Source: Frateuria flava (GTDB lineage Bacteria; Pseudomonadota; Gammaproteobacteria; Xanthomonadales; Rhodanobacteraceae). From it: a stretch of DNA of 64,000 nucleotides. The notes under the pieces were generated by a model. It was not told where the DNA came from. It saw only the letters and a list, made by a program, of their open reading frames with translations, and did no database searches. The DNA lies in NCBI RefSeq assembly GCF_017837635.1, contig NZ_JAGJRS010000017.1, forward strand, positions 50,919 to 114,918. The letters run 5' to 3'. Below are positions 50,947-59,247 of this stretch, in pieces (within the stretch, counting starts at the first letter, position 1; each line of letters opens with the position of its first letter). The translations under genes were made by a program, and so were the position numbers.

Positions 50947-51976
50947 AGAGATTCTCGCCTTCCAGCTCGCTCTTCAGATAGGCGTAGTAGATCGGCGCGG
51001 CGACCAGGCCGGCCAGGCCGAACGCCGCTTCCATCGCCAGCATGGCGATCAGCAGCTCCCACGCGCGCGAGCGGATCTGGGTGCCGACGATGCGCGCGTT
51101 GAGGAAGTACTCCAGCTTGTGGATCAGGATCAGGAACACCAGCGCGGCGATGCCCACGCCCAGGGATACCGACAGGCCGGCGATGGTCACCGCGGTGTTG
51201 GAGATCAGGTTGCCGATCACCGGCAGCAAACCGACCACGAAAGTCACCACCACCAGCGTCTTGGCCAACGGCACGTGGATGCCCATCAGCGGCAGCACGC
51301 CGATCAGGAAGATCGCGGTGAACAGGGTGTTGATCAGCGAGACCTTGATCTGCGCGAACACAATGTTGTGGAACGCATCGGCGAGGCGGTTGCAGCGCTG
51401 GCCCAGGGTAGCGGCCAGCGGACCGGGCTGCTGGCTCGGCCCGGCGCTGTGGCTGAGCGCGACGATCGCGCCAAGCACCAGGCCGATGATGATGTGGGCG
51501 AAGCCGCGCGCGGTGTCCTTGCCGGCCAGCTGCAAACTGGCCGCGTGCTTGCGGGTCAGCTCGCCGGCCATCACGCGCAGCTCGTCCACGCTGTCCGGCA
51601 GCGAGCCGACCAGCGCCGCCGGGAGCTGCTCGCGCGCCTTCTCCACCAGCGGCATCAACTGCTTGTCCCACAGCTCCTGCGGGTTGCCGATCTCGCTGTG
51701 GAAGAAGCTGATCGCGCCCAGCGCCAGCAGGATCAGCAACCCCACCACCACCGCGCCGATCAGCGCCACCACCACCACGCGCGCGCGCCGGCCGGACAGG
51801 CGCCGCTCCAGCAACGGGCTGATCGTTTGCACCAGCTCGTACACCAGCAGCCCGGCCAGCAGCGCCGAGAGCAGGTGCAGCTCCATCACCAGCACCAGCG
51901 CGATGCCGGCCAGCACATAGCTGGCGATCCGGGTGGTGCGCGAGGGTTCGCGCAACAGGGACGGGTTGGGGGCCAT
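50942..51976 (-). CDS. AI-2E family transporter (PerM-like permease)
   Basis: The 344-residue membrane protein belongs to the AI-2E/PerM family (TqsA, YdiK relatives): a pair of helices at the N-terminus, then a periplasmic helical region (about residues 80-155), and six helices in the C-terminal half, including GIHVPLAKTLVVVTFVVGLLPVIGNLISN and YFLNARIVGTQIRSRAWELL (both shortened in the family signature GxxPxIG and LxGxxI). Members export autoinducer-2 or exchange ions; specificity cannot be read. ATG 51976 is preferred. The stop codon lies in the arm of the REP at 50874. Confidence 0.92.
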   Translation of the reverse strand: MAPNPSLLREPSRTTRIASYVLAGIALVLVMELHLLSALLAGLLVYELVQTISPLLERRLSGRRARVVVVALIGAVVVGLLILLALGAISFFHSEIGNPQELWDKQLMPLVEKAREQLPAALVGSLPDSVDELRVMAGELTRKHAASLQLAGKDTARGFAHIIIGLVLGAIVALSHSAGPSQQPGPLAATLGQRCNRLADAFHNIVFAQIKVSLINTLFTAIFLIGVLPLMGIHVPLAKTLVVVTFVVGLLPVIGNLISNTAVTIAGLSVSLGVGIAALVFLILIHKLEYFLNARIVGTQIRSRAWELLIAMLAMEAAFGLAGLVAAPIYYAYLKSELEGENLL

Positions 51977-52040
51977 GGGCCACGGCTTCGGGGAGGGGAC
52001 CCCAGTCTCGCAGCAGGCCGGCCCGCCTGCCAGCCTGGCG

Positions 52041-52046
52041 TACACT
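52041..52046 (+). promoter_or_regulatory. Candidate -10 box (TACACT) for the acid phosphatase gene
   Basis: TACACT lies 34 bases before the ATG at 52080, in the gap divergent to the AI-2E permease. It has two mismatches to consensus. No clear -35 element is seen. Confidence 0.3.
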
Positions 52047-52079
52047 GGCGGGCCGTTCGTGCGCAAAAGGACCCCAGCG

Positions 52080-52940
52080 ATGACCTCGCGCCTGCCCGCC
52101 CTGGCCGCCCTGTTCCTGCTCGCCGGCTGCACGGCCGCGCCGCCGCCCCGGCCGCTGGCCGCGATGGTGCCCGCCGACGACAACCTCAATGCCACCGCCT
52201 GGGTGCAGAACGCGGTCGAGCACGACCTGATCTACCTGCAGACCTACCGCGATGCCCAACAGCATTTGGCCGCCGCGCTGGACGACGCCCAATGGGATGC
52301 GCTGACCGCGGCCGACCGCACCTGGCCGGCCCGCGGCCTGCCGCCCGCGGTGGTGCTGGACGTGGACGAGACGGTGCTGGACAACTCCCCCTACCAGGCG
52401 CGCCTGGTCCGCGCCCATGCCGCGTTCGACCAGGCCAGCTGGAACGCATGGTGCCTCCAGGCGCGTGCCCGCGCCGTACCCGGCGTGGTGGCCTTCACCC
52501 GTGACGCGGCCGCGCACGGCGTCAAGGTGATCTTCATTTCCAATCGCGACAAGGCGCTGGATGAGGCGACCCTGGCCAACCTGCGCCAGGTCGGCGTGCC
52601 GGTGGCCGGGCCGGACGTCCTGCTCGGCCTGGGCACGAGCGTGCCCGGATGCACCGCGCACGGTTCGGACAAGGGCTGCCGGCGGCAGTGGGTCAGCCGG
52701 CACTACCGCGTGCTGATGCAGTTCGGCGACCAGCTGGGCGATTTCCTGGATATCGCGCAGAACACGCCCGCGGGCCGCGAGGCGGCGATCAAGCCGTATC
52801 TGGAATGGATCGGCCAGCGCTGGTTCGTGCTGCCCAACCCCAGCTACGGCAGCTGGGAGCCGGCGCTGTTCGGCAACGACTGGCAGCTCTCGCCGCAGGA
52901 GCGGCGCGAGCGCAAGATCGAGAGCCTGCGTGTGGACTGA
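52080..52940 (+). CDS. P4-type (class C) acid phosphatase / 5'-nucleotidase lipoprotein
   Basis: The 286-residue protein has a lipoprotein signal peptide with lipobox LLAGC and is then a HAD-superfamily class C phosphatase like lipoprotein e(P4). The DDDD/HAD motif I is VLDVDETVLDNSPYQ; motif II follows in VIFISNRDKA; and QFGDQLGDFLD is the C-terminal acidic motif. AWVQNAVEHDLIYLQTY near the mature start is typical of the family. It dephosphorylates nucleotides (for example NMN) at the outer membrane or in the periplasm. Length is normal. Confidence 0.92.
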   Translation: MTSRLPALAALFLLAGCTAAPPPRPLAAMVPADDNLNATAWVQNAVEHDLIYLQTYRDAQQHLAAALDDAQWDALTAADRTWPARGLPPAVVLDVDETVLDNSPYQARLVRAHAAFDQASWNAWCLQARARAVPGVVAFTRDAAAHGVKVIFISNRDKALDEATLANLRQVGVPVAGPDVLLGLGTSVPGCTAHGSDKGCRRQWVSRHYRVLMQFGDQLGDFLDIAQNTPAGREAAIKPYLEWIGQRWFVLPNPSYGSWEPALFGNDWQLSPQERRERKIESLRVD

Positions 52941-53221
52941 GATAAAAATCAAGGACTTGAGAGACAAAACAAAACCATTGCCTTAGAAGCTGGGCCCGCG
53001 TAAGCTCTGTCCCGCCGAAACCTGCTGACCTCCTTAATCGCGGGCAAGGCCATTTCCCTTCCGGCCCGGCCGGATTTCCCCCGCGCGGCTCCAGGCCCGC
53101 GGGGTTTTTCTTTTGCGACTCTGGCCAACAGACATCCGCTTGCCGCCAGTTCGACAGGTCGAGTACGCCTGCGGGGCCATGCTTGTGCCTCCCGCCCCAC
53201 GCCCTCCGCCAGCTGAGGTCC
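52941..53221. other. Intergenic region with AT-rich start and terminator, possible 3'UTR-derived RNA
   Basis: The 281 bases between the phosphatase and lipoprotein genes begin with an unusually A-rich stretch (about 52941-52975), then GC-rich sequence ending in the terminator at 53079-53114. No promoter fits both -10 and -35 convincingly. A small RNA or a structured 3' UTR is possible. No protein-coding signal was found on either strand. Confidence 0.4.
53079..53114 (+). terminator. Intrinsic terminator downstream of the acid phosphatase
   Basis: CCCCGCG / CGCGGGG stem with a GGCTCCAGG-containing loop, then TTTTTCTTTT. It lies 138 bases after the phosphatase stop and 108 before the next start. 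Confidence 0.8.
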
Positions 53222-54130
53222 ATGCGCCCGTCCCTGTTCCGTTTCCTCCTGCCCTGTGTTGCCCTGTTCGCGCTGACCGCCTGCCGGTCGGGTGAGCCCA
53301 CGCCTGCCGCCGCGGCCAACCCGTCACCCGAGGCGGCCGTGCAGCAATCGATCGCGCTGGTGCGGGCCGGCGACTTTGCCGGCTTCTGGCAGCACGCCTT
53401 GCCTCCCCACGATTACGCGATGCTGCGCGAGGACTGGGGCCGGGCGCACGCCGGCGAGACGCCGCTGACCGACGCCGAACGGGCGCGCATCGACGGCGCC
53501 TTGCAGCAATTGGCCGCGCCGGACGCCGCGGCCGCCCTCGATGCCCAGCTGCAACCCTGGCTGGCCGACGCCCAGGCCCGCTACGGCGATCAGCTGCCGC
53601 TTCTGGTCGGCATCGGCCGCGCGCTGGCCGGCAAGGCGATCGAGGAGGATGCGCGCCTCACCGACACCCAGAAACGCCATGCCACGGCGCTGGTCGATGC
53701 GCTCGGCCCATGGGCGCAGCAGGCGCCGTGGTTCGACCCCGCCAGGGCGCGCCAGGCGGTCGGCGTGGTGGTGGCCACCGCGCGCGAACTGGACCTGCAG
53801 GACGCACAAAGTCTGCGCACGATGGATTTCGACCAGGCCATGCGCAGCTATGCCATTGCCTTCCACGGCCTCGAGCGCATGCTCGGGCTCTACGGGTTGC
53901 CGCTGGACGAGGCGCTGGCCTCCGCGCGGGTAGTGCCGCTGGAATACCACCCGCCGTATGCGCGCGTGCGCGTGGAATACCTGTTGCTGGGCAAGCCGCT
54001 GGCGATGGAATCGACAATGGTGCAGCAGAACGGCCACTGGTACGACCAGGACCTGCTCGAAAGTGTGCGCCAGGCACATCGCCGCCTGTCGGCGCCGGCC
54101 GCCGCCGGGACGGTCGCCGCGGCGCCCTGA
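53222..54130 (+). CDS. Putative lipoprotein of unknown function
   Basis: The 302-residue product has a lipoprotein signal peptide ending in LFALTAC, giving an acylated cysteine near residue 21, followed by a disordered Ala/Pro stretch and an all-helical soluble domain. Features include AAVQQSIALVRAGDFAGFWQHAL and GLERMLGLYGLPLDEAL, with a C-terminal VRVEYLLLGKPLAMESTMVQQNGHWYDQDL section (here given as YLLLGKPLAMES and QNGHWYDQDL) that resembles the DUF-type tails of other periplasmic proteins. I do not recognise the family. ATG 53222 has GAGGTCC close upstream. plsB follows 34 bases after the stop but has its own -10 box. Confidence 0.72.
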   Translation: MRPSLFRFLLPCVALFALTACRSGEPTPAAAANPSPEAAVQQSIALVRAGDFAGFWQHALPPHDYAMLREDWGRAHAGETPLTDAERARIDGALQQLAAPDAAAALDAQLQPWLADAQARYGDQLPLLVGIGRALAGKAIEEDARLTDTQKRHATALVDALGPWAQQAPWFDPARARQAVGVVVATARELDLQDAQSLRTMDFDQAMRSYAIAFHGLERMLGLYGLPLDEALASARVVPLEYHPPYARVRVEYLLLGKPLAMESTMVQQNGHWYDQDLLESVRQAHRRLSAPAAAGTVAAAP

Positions 54131-54152
54131 GCGGTCCCGTCGGCCCACCGGC

Positions 54153-54158
54153 TACAAT
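54153..54158 (+). promoter_or_regulatory. -10 box (TACAAT) placed for a leaderless plsB transcript
   Basis: TACAAT ends seven bases before ATG 54165, the same distance as TATACT before the ankyrin gene at 14660. Transcription from it would start at the ATG. A second ATG lies nine bases downstream. No Shine-Dalgarno sequence fits for the first ATG. Confidence 0.4.
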
Positions 54159-54164
54159 CCGCCG

Positions 54165-56777
54165 ATGCAGAACATGACCGCGGATTCCCCCGCCCGCAGC
54201 CGCGCGCCCTGGTGGTTCAGCCTCGCCGGCCAGTTGCTCGAACCCTGGGTGCGCATCCGGCGCGACCCGGCCGAACCGGCCAGCCTGCTGAAGGCCGGCG
54301 CACCGGTGTGCTACGTGATCGAGCGCGACGGCTTTTCCGACGCGCTGATCCTGGAACGCGCCTGCCGCGAGGCCGGCCTGCCCTCGCCCATGCAGCCCCT
54401 TTCCGGCACCCGGCGCCGTCGCTCGGTGTTCGCGCTGGCCAGGCGCGACGGCTGGCTGTTCGGCCGCAGCCGCCAGCGCGCACCGTACGAGACGCTCGAC
54501 CAGCTGGTCCGCTCGCTGGAAGAGCAGCCCGAGCGCGACATCCAGATCGTGCCGGTGTCGATCTACGTGGGCCGCGCACCGAGCCGCGACACCGGCTGGT
54601 TCCGCGTGCTGTTTTCCGAAAACTGGGTCATGGTCGGCCGCTTCCGCCGGCTGCTCGCGCTGCTGCTCAACGGCCGTGACACGGTGGTGCACTTCTCCGC
54701 GCCGGTGTCGCTGCGGCAGGTGCTCGACGACGCCGGCGAGGCGCGTCCGGAACGCTTCGCGCGCAAGATCGCGCGGGTGCTGCGCACGCACTTCCACCGC
54801 ATCCGCGCCGCGGTGATCGGGCCGGACCTGTCGCACAAGCGCACGGTGGCCGATGCCGTGCTCAACGCCGAGCCGGTGCGCGCCGCGATCACCGCCACCG
54901 CGACCAAGGAGCACATCTCCTACGCCAAGGCCTGGCGCCGCGCGCACAAGCTGGTGATGGAGATCGCCGCGGATTACTCGCACCCGGTGGTGCGCTCGGC
55001 CTCGTTCCTGCTGTCGAACTTCTGGAACAAGCTGTACGACGGCATCGCGATGCATCACTTCGACAAGGCGCGCGCCGCCGCGCCAGGCTTCGAAGTGGTC
55101 TACGTACCCAGCCATCGCAGCCACGCCGACTACCTGCTGATGAGCTACCAGCTGCACGTCTCCGGCGTGGTGGTGCCGCACATCGCCGCGGGCGTGAACC
55201 TCAACCTGCCGGTGATCGGGCCGATCCTGCGCCGCGGCGGCGCGTTCTTCCTGCGCCGCAGCTTCAAGGGCAACGCGCTGTACTCGGTGGTGTTCAACGA
55301 GTACATGGCGCAGCTGATCGATCGCGGCGTGCCGATGGAATACTTCATCGAAGGCGGCCGCTCGCGCACCGGACGCCTGCTGGCGCCGCGCGCGGGCCTG
55401 CTGGCGATGACCGTGCGCGCGTTCCTGCGCGCGCCGCGCCGGCCGGTGCTATTCCAGCCGGTCTACATTGGCTACGAGAAGCTGATGGAAGGCAAGAGCT
55501 ACATCGGCGAGCTGTCCGGCAAGCCGAAGGAGAAGGAATCCCTGCTCGGCCTGCTCAAAGGTTTGAAGGTGCTGCGCCAGCGCTACGGCCACGTGGCGCT
55601 CAACTTCGGCGAACCGATCGAGCTCACCCCGCTGCTGGACGCGGCCAGTGTCGACTGGCGCGCCGCCGCCGGCGATCCGGACGCCAAGCCGGAGTGGCTG
55701 GGCCGCGCGGTCGACGACCTGGCCGAACGCATCCAGGTGAACATCAACCGCGCCGCGGACGTCAACCCGATCAACCTGCTCGCGCTGGCGCTGCTGGCAA
55801 CCCCAAAGCACGCCATGGCCGAGAGCGACCTGCTCGCCCAGCTGGAGCTGACCCGCGCGCTGCTGGTCGAGCTGCCCTACTCCGACCGCATCACCGTCAC
55901 CCCCATGGATCCGCCGGCGATCATCGCCTACGGCGAACAGATGGGCTGGATCCGCCGCGTTCGCCACTCGCTCGGCGACGTGCTCAAGGCCGACGACGAG
56001 CCAGCGGTGCTGCTTTCGTATTTCCGCAACAACGTGCTGCACCTGACCGCCACCGCGGCGTGGGTGTCGTGCTGTTTCCTCAACAACCGGCGCATGACGC
56101 GCGCCTCGATCCTGCGCCTGGGCCGGATCATCTACCCGTTCATCCAGGGCGAGCTGTTCCTGCCGTGGGATACCGACGGCTTCGTGGCGCAGATGCAGGG
56201 CACGATCGACTTCTTCGTGAGGCGCGGCCTGCTGGAGGCCTCCGGTGACGGGCGCGTGCTCGAGCGTGGGCCCGGCCAGGACGATGCCGCCTTCCAGCTC
56301 AAGACCATCGCACGCAGCCTGATCCAGGCCTTCGAGCGCTACTACATCACCATCGCCGCGCTGGCCAAGAACGGGCCGCACACCACCAGCGCCGCGGAGC
56401 TGGAGAACGCCTGCGCGCTCACCGCGCAGCGGCTGTCGCTGCTCAACGAGCAGTCGGCGCCGGAGTTCTTCGACAAGGCGCTGTTCCGCGGCTTCATCCA
56501 GAAGCTGCGCGAACAGAAGATCGTGTGGACGGACGAGGGCGGCAAGCTCGACTACGACCGCGCACTGGAGGACATGGTGCGCGATGCGCGGGTGATCCTG
56601 GCGCGCGAGGTGCGCCATTCGATCCTCAAGATCACCGGCGTGGACGGCGACATGGATGCCGCGCCGCCCAAAGCGGTCAACCACGTGCCCGAGGACAGCA
56701 GCAGCGAAGACCTGCACCGGCGCCACGTCGAGGCCGAGCACCATGAGCATGAGCACGACGCGAACAAGGACGCCTGA
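54165..56777 (+). CDS. plsB: Glycerol-3-phosphate O-acyltransferase PlsB
   Basis: The 870-residue inner-membrane enzyme acylates sn-glycerol 3-phosphate at position 1 (EC 2.3.1.15), the first step in phospholipid synthesis, using the product of gpsA. The HX4D catalytic site is PSHRSHADYLLMSY (His317, Asp322); other acyltransferase motifs are GGAFFLRRSF, YFIEGGRSRTGRLL and the VYIGYEKLMEG region. Length matches PlsB (about 800-890). The C-terminal 25 residues are His/Glu-rich (HRRHVEAEHHEHEHD), which is unusual and could bind metal. Two ATGs (54165, 54174) are possible starts. Confidence 0.96.
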   Translation: MQNMTADSPARSRAPWWFSLAGQLLEPWVRIRRDPAEPASLLKAGAPVCYVIERDGFSDALILERACREAGLPSPMQPLSGTRRRRSVFALARRDGWLFGRSRQRAPYETLDQLVRSLEEQPERDIQIVPVSIYVGRAPSRDTGWFRVLFSENWVMVGRFRRLLALLLNGRDTVVHFSAPVSLRQVLDDAGEARPERFARKIARVLRTHFHRIRAAVIGPDLSHKRTVADAVLNAEPVRAAITATATKEHISYAKAWRRAHKLVMEIAADYSHPVVRSASFLLSNFWNKLYDGIAMHHFDKARAAAPGFEVVYVPSHRSHADYLLMSYQLHVSGVVVPHIAAGVNLNLPVIGPILRRGGAFFLRRSFKGNALYSVVFNEYMAQLIDRGVPMEYFIEGGRSRTGRLLAPRAGLLAMTVRAFLRAPRRPVLFQPVYIGYEKLMEGKSYIGELSGKPKEKESLLGLLKGLKVLRQRYGHVALNFGEPIELTPLLDAASVDWRAAAGDPDAKPEWLGRAVDDLAERIQVNINRAADVNPINLLALALLATPKHAMAESDLLAQLELTRALLVELPYSDRITVTPMDPPAIIAYGEQMGWIRRVRHSLGDVLKADDEPAVLLSYFRNNVLHLTATAAWVSCCFLNNRRMTRASILRLGRIIYPFIQGELFLPWDTDGFVAQMQGTIDFFVRRGLLEASGDGRVLERGPGQDDAAFQLKTIARSLIQAFERYYITIAALAKNGPHTTSAAELENACALTAQRLSLLNEQSAPEFFDKALFRGFIQKLREQKIVWTDEGGKLDYDRALEDMVRDARVILAREVRHSILKITGVDGDMDAAPPKAVNHVPEDSSSEDLHRRHVEAEHHEHEHDANKDA

Positions 56778-57268
56778 GCGCTCTTCCCTTCCGGGGAGAC
56801 GGTTATGAGTGACGGAGCTTGAGGAGATGGTTTCGTTGGGCTGACCGCGACTGGACTCGCCTGCGGCGGGCTTCCGATCGCCTGACGACGCTCGGGTCAC
56901 TTTCCGTGTGGCCTGGCTAAGCCCGGCAAGGCATAAGAGCCAGGCGCCTTCTCGGCATGCTTGTTGGGTCGCTTGCTCTAAGGATGAGCTGCCGCCGCTT
57001 TACCGCGGGCGCTCGGGAGCTGGGGCAGGAAGCGCGCGCGATTGTCTACGTCGGCCCCACTCTGCTGCCTCGCCTCCGCGGAGAGGGCTGGGGCCGGGGC
57101 TTGCCACGATCCCGATTCGGCGCTCGCGCCCGCCGCCTTTCTTGCGAACATCGCCCCTCACTCACGCTCTCTCCGCTCGGAGGACGCGCCTCCCTGCCCT
57201 TCCGTCACGGGCGCCGCTGCCCGAGCGGATGGCATACTCGCCGCTTCCATCCCCGCAGAGATGTCCGC
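56778..57268. other. Intergenic region of degenerate repeat sequence
   Basis: The 491 bases between plsB and the M1 peptidase gene hold no credible gene. Fragments resemble the CTCTCC/GGAGAG repeats, for example GGAGAGGGCTGGGGC near 57080, and one plus frame carries a short Cys/Lys-rich stretch (KSQAPSRHACWVACSKDE) of a type I have seen only in spurious translations of dispersed repeats. It appears to be a graveyard of repeats. Confidence 0.5.
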
Positions 57269-59125
57269 ATGCGTGCAATCCCCGCCCTCGCCCTCGGCGC
57301 CCTCGTCCTGCCACTGTCCGCGCTCGCCGCGGACCCGCACTCGTACGCGCAGCCGGAGCAGGTCCGCGTGACCCATCTGGATCTCGACCTGGCGATCGAC
57401 TTCCCGCACAAGGCGCTGGACGGTACCGCCACGCTGAGCCTGGACTGGAAGAATCCGAAGGCGCCCGCACTGGTGCTGGACACCCGCGACCTCAAGATCG
57501 CCAAGGTCGAGGGCCTGGATGCCGCCGGCCGCGCCACCGCACTGAAGTTCGCGCTCGCGCCGCGCGACAAGGAACTGGGCAGCAAGCTCACCATCCAGGC
57601 GCCGAAGCATCCGGGCAAGGTGCGCATCGTCTACGCCACCTCGCCACAGGCCTCGGGCCTGCAGTGGCTCACACCCGCGCAGACGGCGGACAAGAAGCTG
57701 CCCTTCATGTTCTCGCAGTCCGAGTCGATCCACGCCCGCTCGTGGGTGCCGCTGCAGGACTCCCCGGCGATCCGCTTCACCTACAAGGCGCACGTGACCG
57801 CGCCGAAGGACGTGCGCGTGGTGATGAGCGCGCTCAACGAGGCAACGCATCCGCTCGATGGCGACTTCCGCTTCGACCAGCCGCACCCGATCCCGTCCTA
57901 CCTGCTCGCGATCGCCGCCGGCGACATCGCGGTGAAGGAGACCGGCCCGCGTTCGGCGGTGTATGCCGAACCGTCCGTGGTCGGCAAGGCGGCGCACGAA
58001 TTCGAGGATACCGAGAAGCTGATCGAAGCGACCGAGAAGCTCTACGGCCCCTACGCCTGGGGCCGCTACGACATTCTGGTGCTGCCGCCCTCGTTCCCCT
58101 ATGGCGGCATGGAAAACCCCGACATGACCTTCGCCACGCCGACCGTGCTGGTCGGCGACAAGAGCCTGGTCTCGCTGGTCTCGCATGAGCTCGCGCACTC
58201 CTGGTCGGGCAACCTGGTGACCGCCGCGAGCTGGCGCGACATCTGGCTCAACGAGGGCTTCACCACCTACGTCCAGGGCCGCATCACCGAGGCCGTCTAC
58301 GGCAAGACGCTGGCCGACGAGGAAGCGCTGCTTTCGGCGCGCGCGCTGCAGAAGTCGATCGGGAAGATGCCGGAGAACTCGCAGAAGCTTGCACCCGATC
58401 CGCGCGGCGTCGGTGCGGACGATTCGCTCTCGGACGTCGCCTACGACAAGGGCTCCTGGTTCCTGCGCACGCTGGAGCAGCGCTTCGGCCGCGCCACCTT
58501 CGATCAGTGGCTGAAGGCCTACTTCCATCGCCACGCCTTCACCTCGATCACCACCGAGCAGATGCTCGCCGACATGAAGGCCCATTTGTTCGATCCGCAC
58601 CCGGGCAAGATGAGCTGGGACGAGGCCAAGGCGTGGGTTTACGAGCCGGGCATTCCCAAGGACGCGCCGCTGCCGACGTCGGCGCGCTTCCAGAAGATCG
58701 ACGAGGAGCGCGCGTCCTTCCTGGAGGGCACGCTGGATGCCGCGCAGCTCGACGCCAAGGGCTGGAACACGCAGGAGTGGATGTATTTCCTCGACCGCCT
58801 GCCCGACGCGCCACCGCTGTCGAAGATGAAGCAGCTCGACGCCGCCTGGCACCTCACTGGCACGCCCAACGCCGAGATCGGCATGCGCTGGTACAGCCAC
58901 GCCATCGCCGCGGGTGACAGGAACGTCTGGGAGGACGCGCGCGAGCACATGACCCGGATCGGCCGCATGTACCTGACCCTCCCGGTGTACAAGGCCTTCG
59001 CCGCCACCCCCGAGGGCCTGGCCTACGCCGAGGCGGCCTACGCCAAAGCCAAGGATGGCTATCACCCGATGACCCAGGGCGCGATCGAGTCGATCCTGCG
59101 CAAGGCCAGGCAGGGCAAGAAGTAG
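57269..59125 (+). CDS. M1 family metallo-aminopeptidase (leukotriene A4 hydrolase-like)
   Basis: The 618-residue protein has a signal peptide (about residues 1-20, ALAA before DPHSYA) and is a gluzincin of family M1. The exopeptidase motif is YGGMENPD, the zinc site HELAHSW with His306, Glu307 and His310, and the third ligand Glu329 in LNEGFTTY, 18 residues on. The C-terminal part (residues 480-618) matches the leukotriene A4 hydrolase-type helical domain, with the last residues typical of this branch. It would remove N-terminal residues from peptides in the periplasm. ATG 57269 gives the signal peptide. Confidence 0.95.
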   Translation: MRAIPALALGALVLPLSALAADPHSYAQPEQVRVTHLDLDLAIDFPHKALDGTATLSLDWKNPKAPALVLDTRDLKIAKVEGLDAAGRATALKFALAPRDKELGSKLTIQAPKHPGKVRIVYATSPQASGLQWLTPAQTADKKLPFMFSQSESIHARSWVPLQDSPAIRFTYKAHVTAPKDVRVVMSALNEATHPLDGDFRFDQPHPIPSYLLAIAAGDIAVKETGPRSAVYAEPSVVGKAAHEFEDTEKLIEATEKLYGPYAWGRYDILVLPPSFPYGGMENPDMTFATPTVLVGDKSLVSLVSHELAHSWSGNLVTAASWRDIWLNEGFTTYVQGRITEAVYGKTLADEEALLSARALQKSIGKMPENSQKLAPDPRGVGADDSLSDVAYDKGSWFLRTLEQRFGRATFDQWLKAYFHRHAFTSITTEQMLADMKAHLFDPHPGKMSWDEAKAWVYEPGIPKDAPLPTSARFQKIDEERASFLEGTLDAAQLDAKGWNTQEWMYFLDRLPDAPPLSKMKQLDAAWHLTGTPNAEIGMRWYSHAIAAGDRNVWEDAREHMTRIGRMYLTLPVYKAFAATPEGLAYAEAAYAKAKDGYHPMTQGAIESILRKARQGKK

Positions 59126-59136
59126 CCTGCGACCCT

Positions 59137-59170
59137 CCCCTGCCGCGCGGGGGATCGGGAGGGGTGCGCT
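59137..59170. repeat. Palindromic repeat fragment (family C)
   Basis: CCCTCCCCTGCCGCGCGGGG followed by GATCGGGAGGGG is a degenerate member of the CCTCTCCCC family after the peptidase gene. Confidence 0.5.
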
Positions 59171-59193
59171 CTGTCCTGAACAGGCGCCGCCCT

Positions 59194-59203
59194 CCCCCCC
59201 CCC
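59194..59203. repeat. Homopolymer tract of ten C
   Basis: Ten consecutive C's lie 45 bases upstream of the hydrolase ATG at 59248. Tracts this long are prone to slippage in replication and in sequencing. Confidence 0.85.
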
Positions 59204-59247
59204 TCCACGCAGGTAGAGCCGGCTTCGGAAACGCCAGGAATCCACGC

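Noticed and set aside
52949..53200. Minus-strand frame in the gap before the lipoprotein gene
   Set aside because: It overlaps the plus-strand terminator and an A-rich region, has no ribosome site and no recognisable domain; composition changes abruptly along it.
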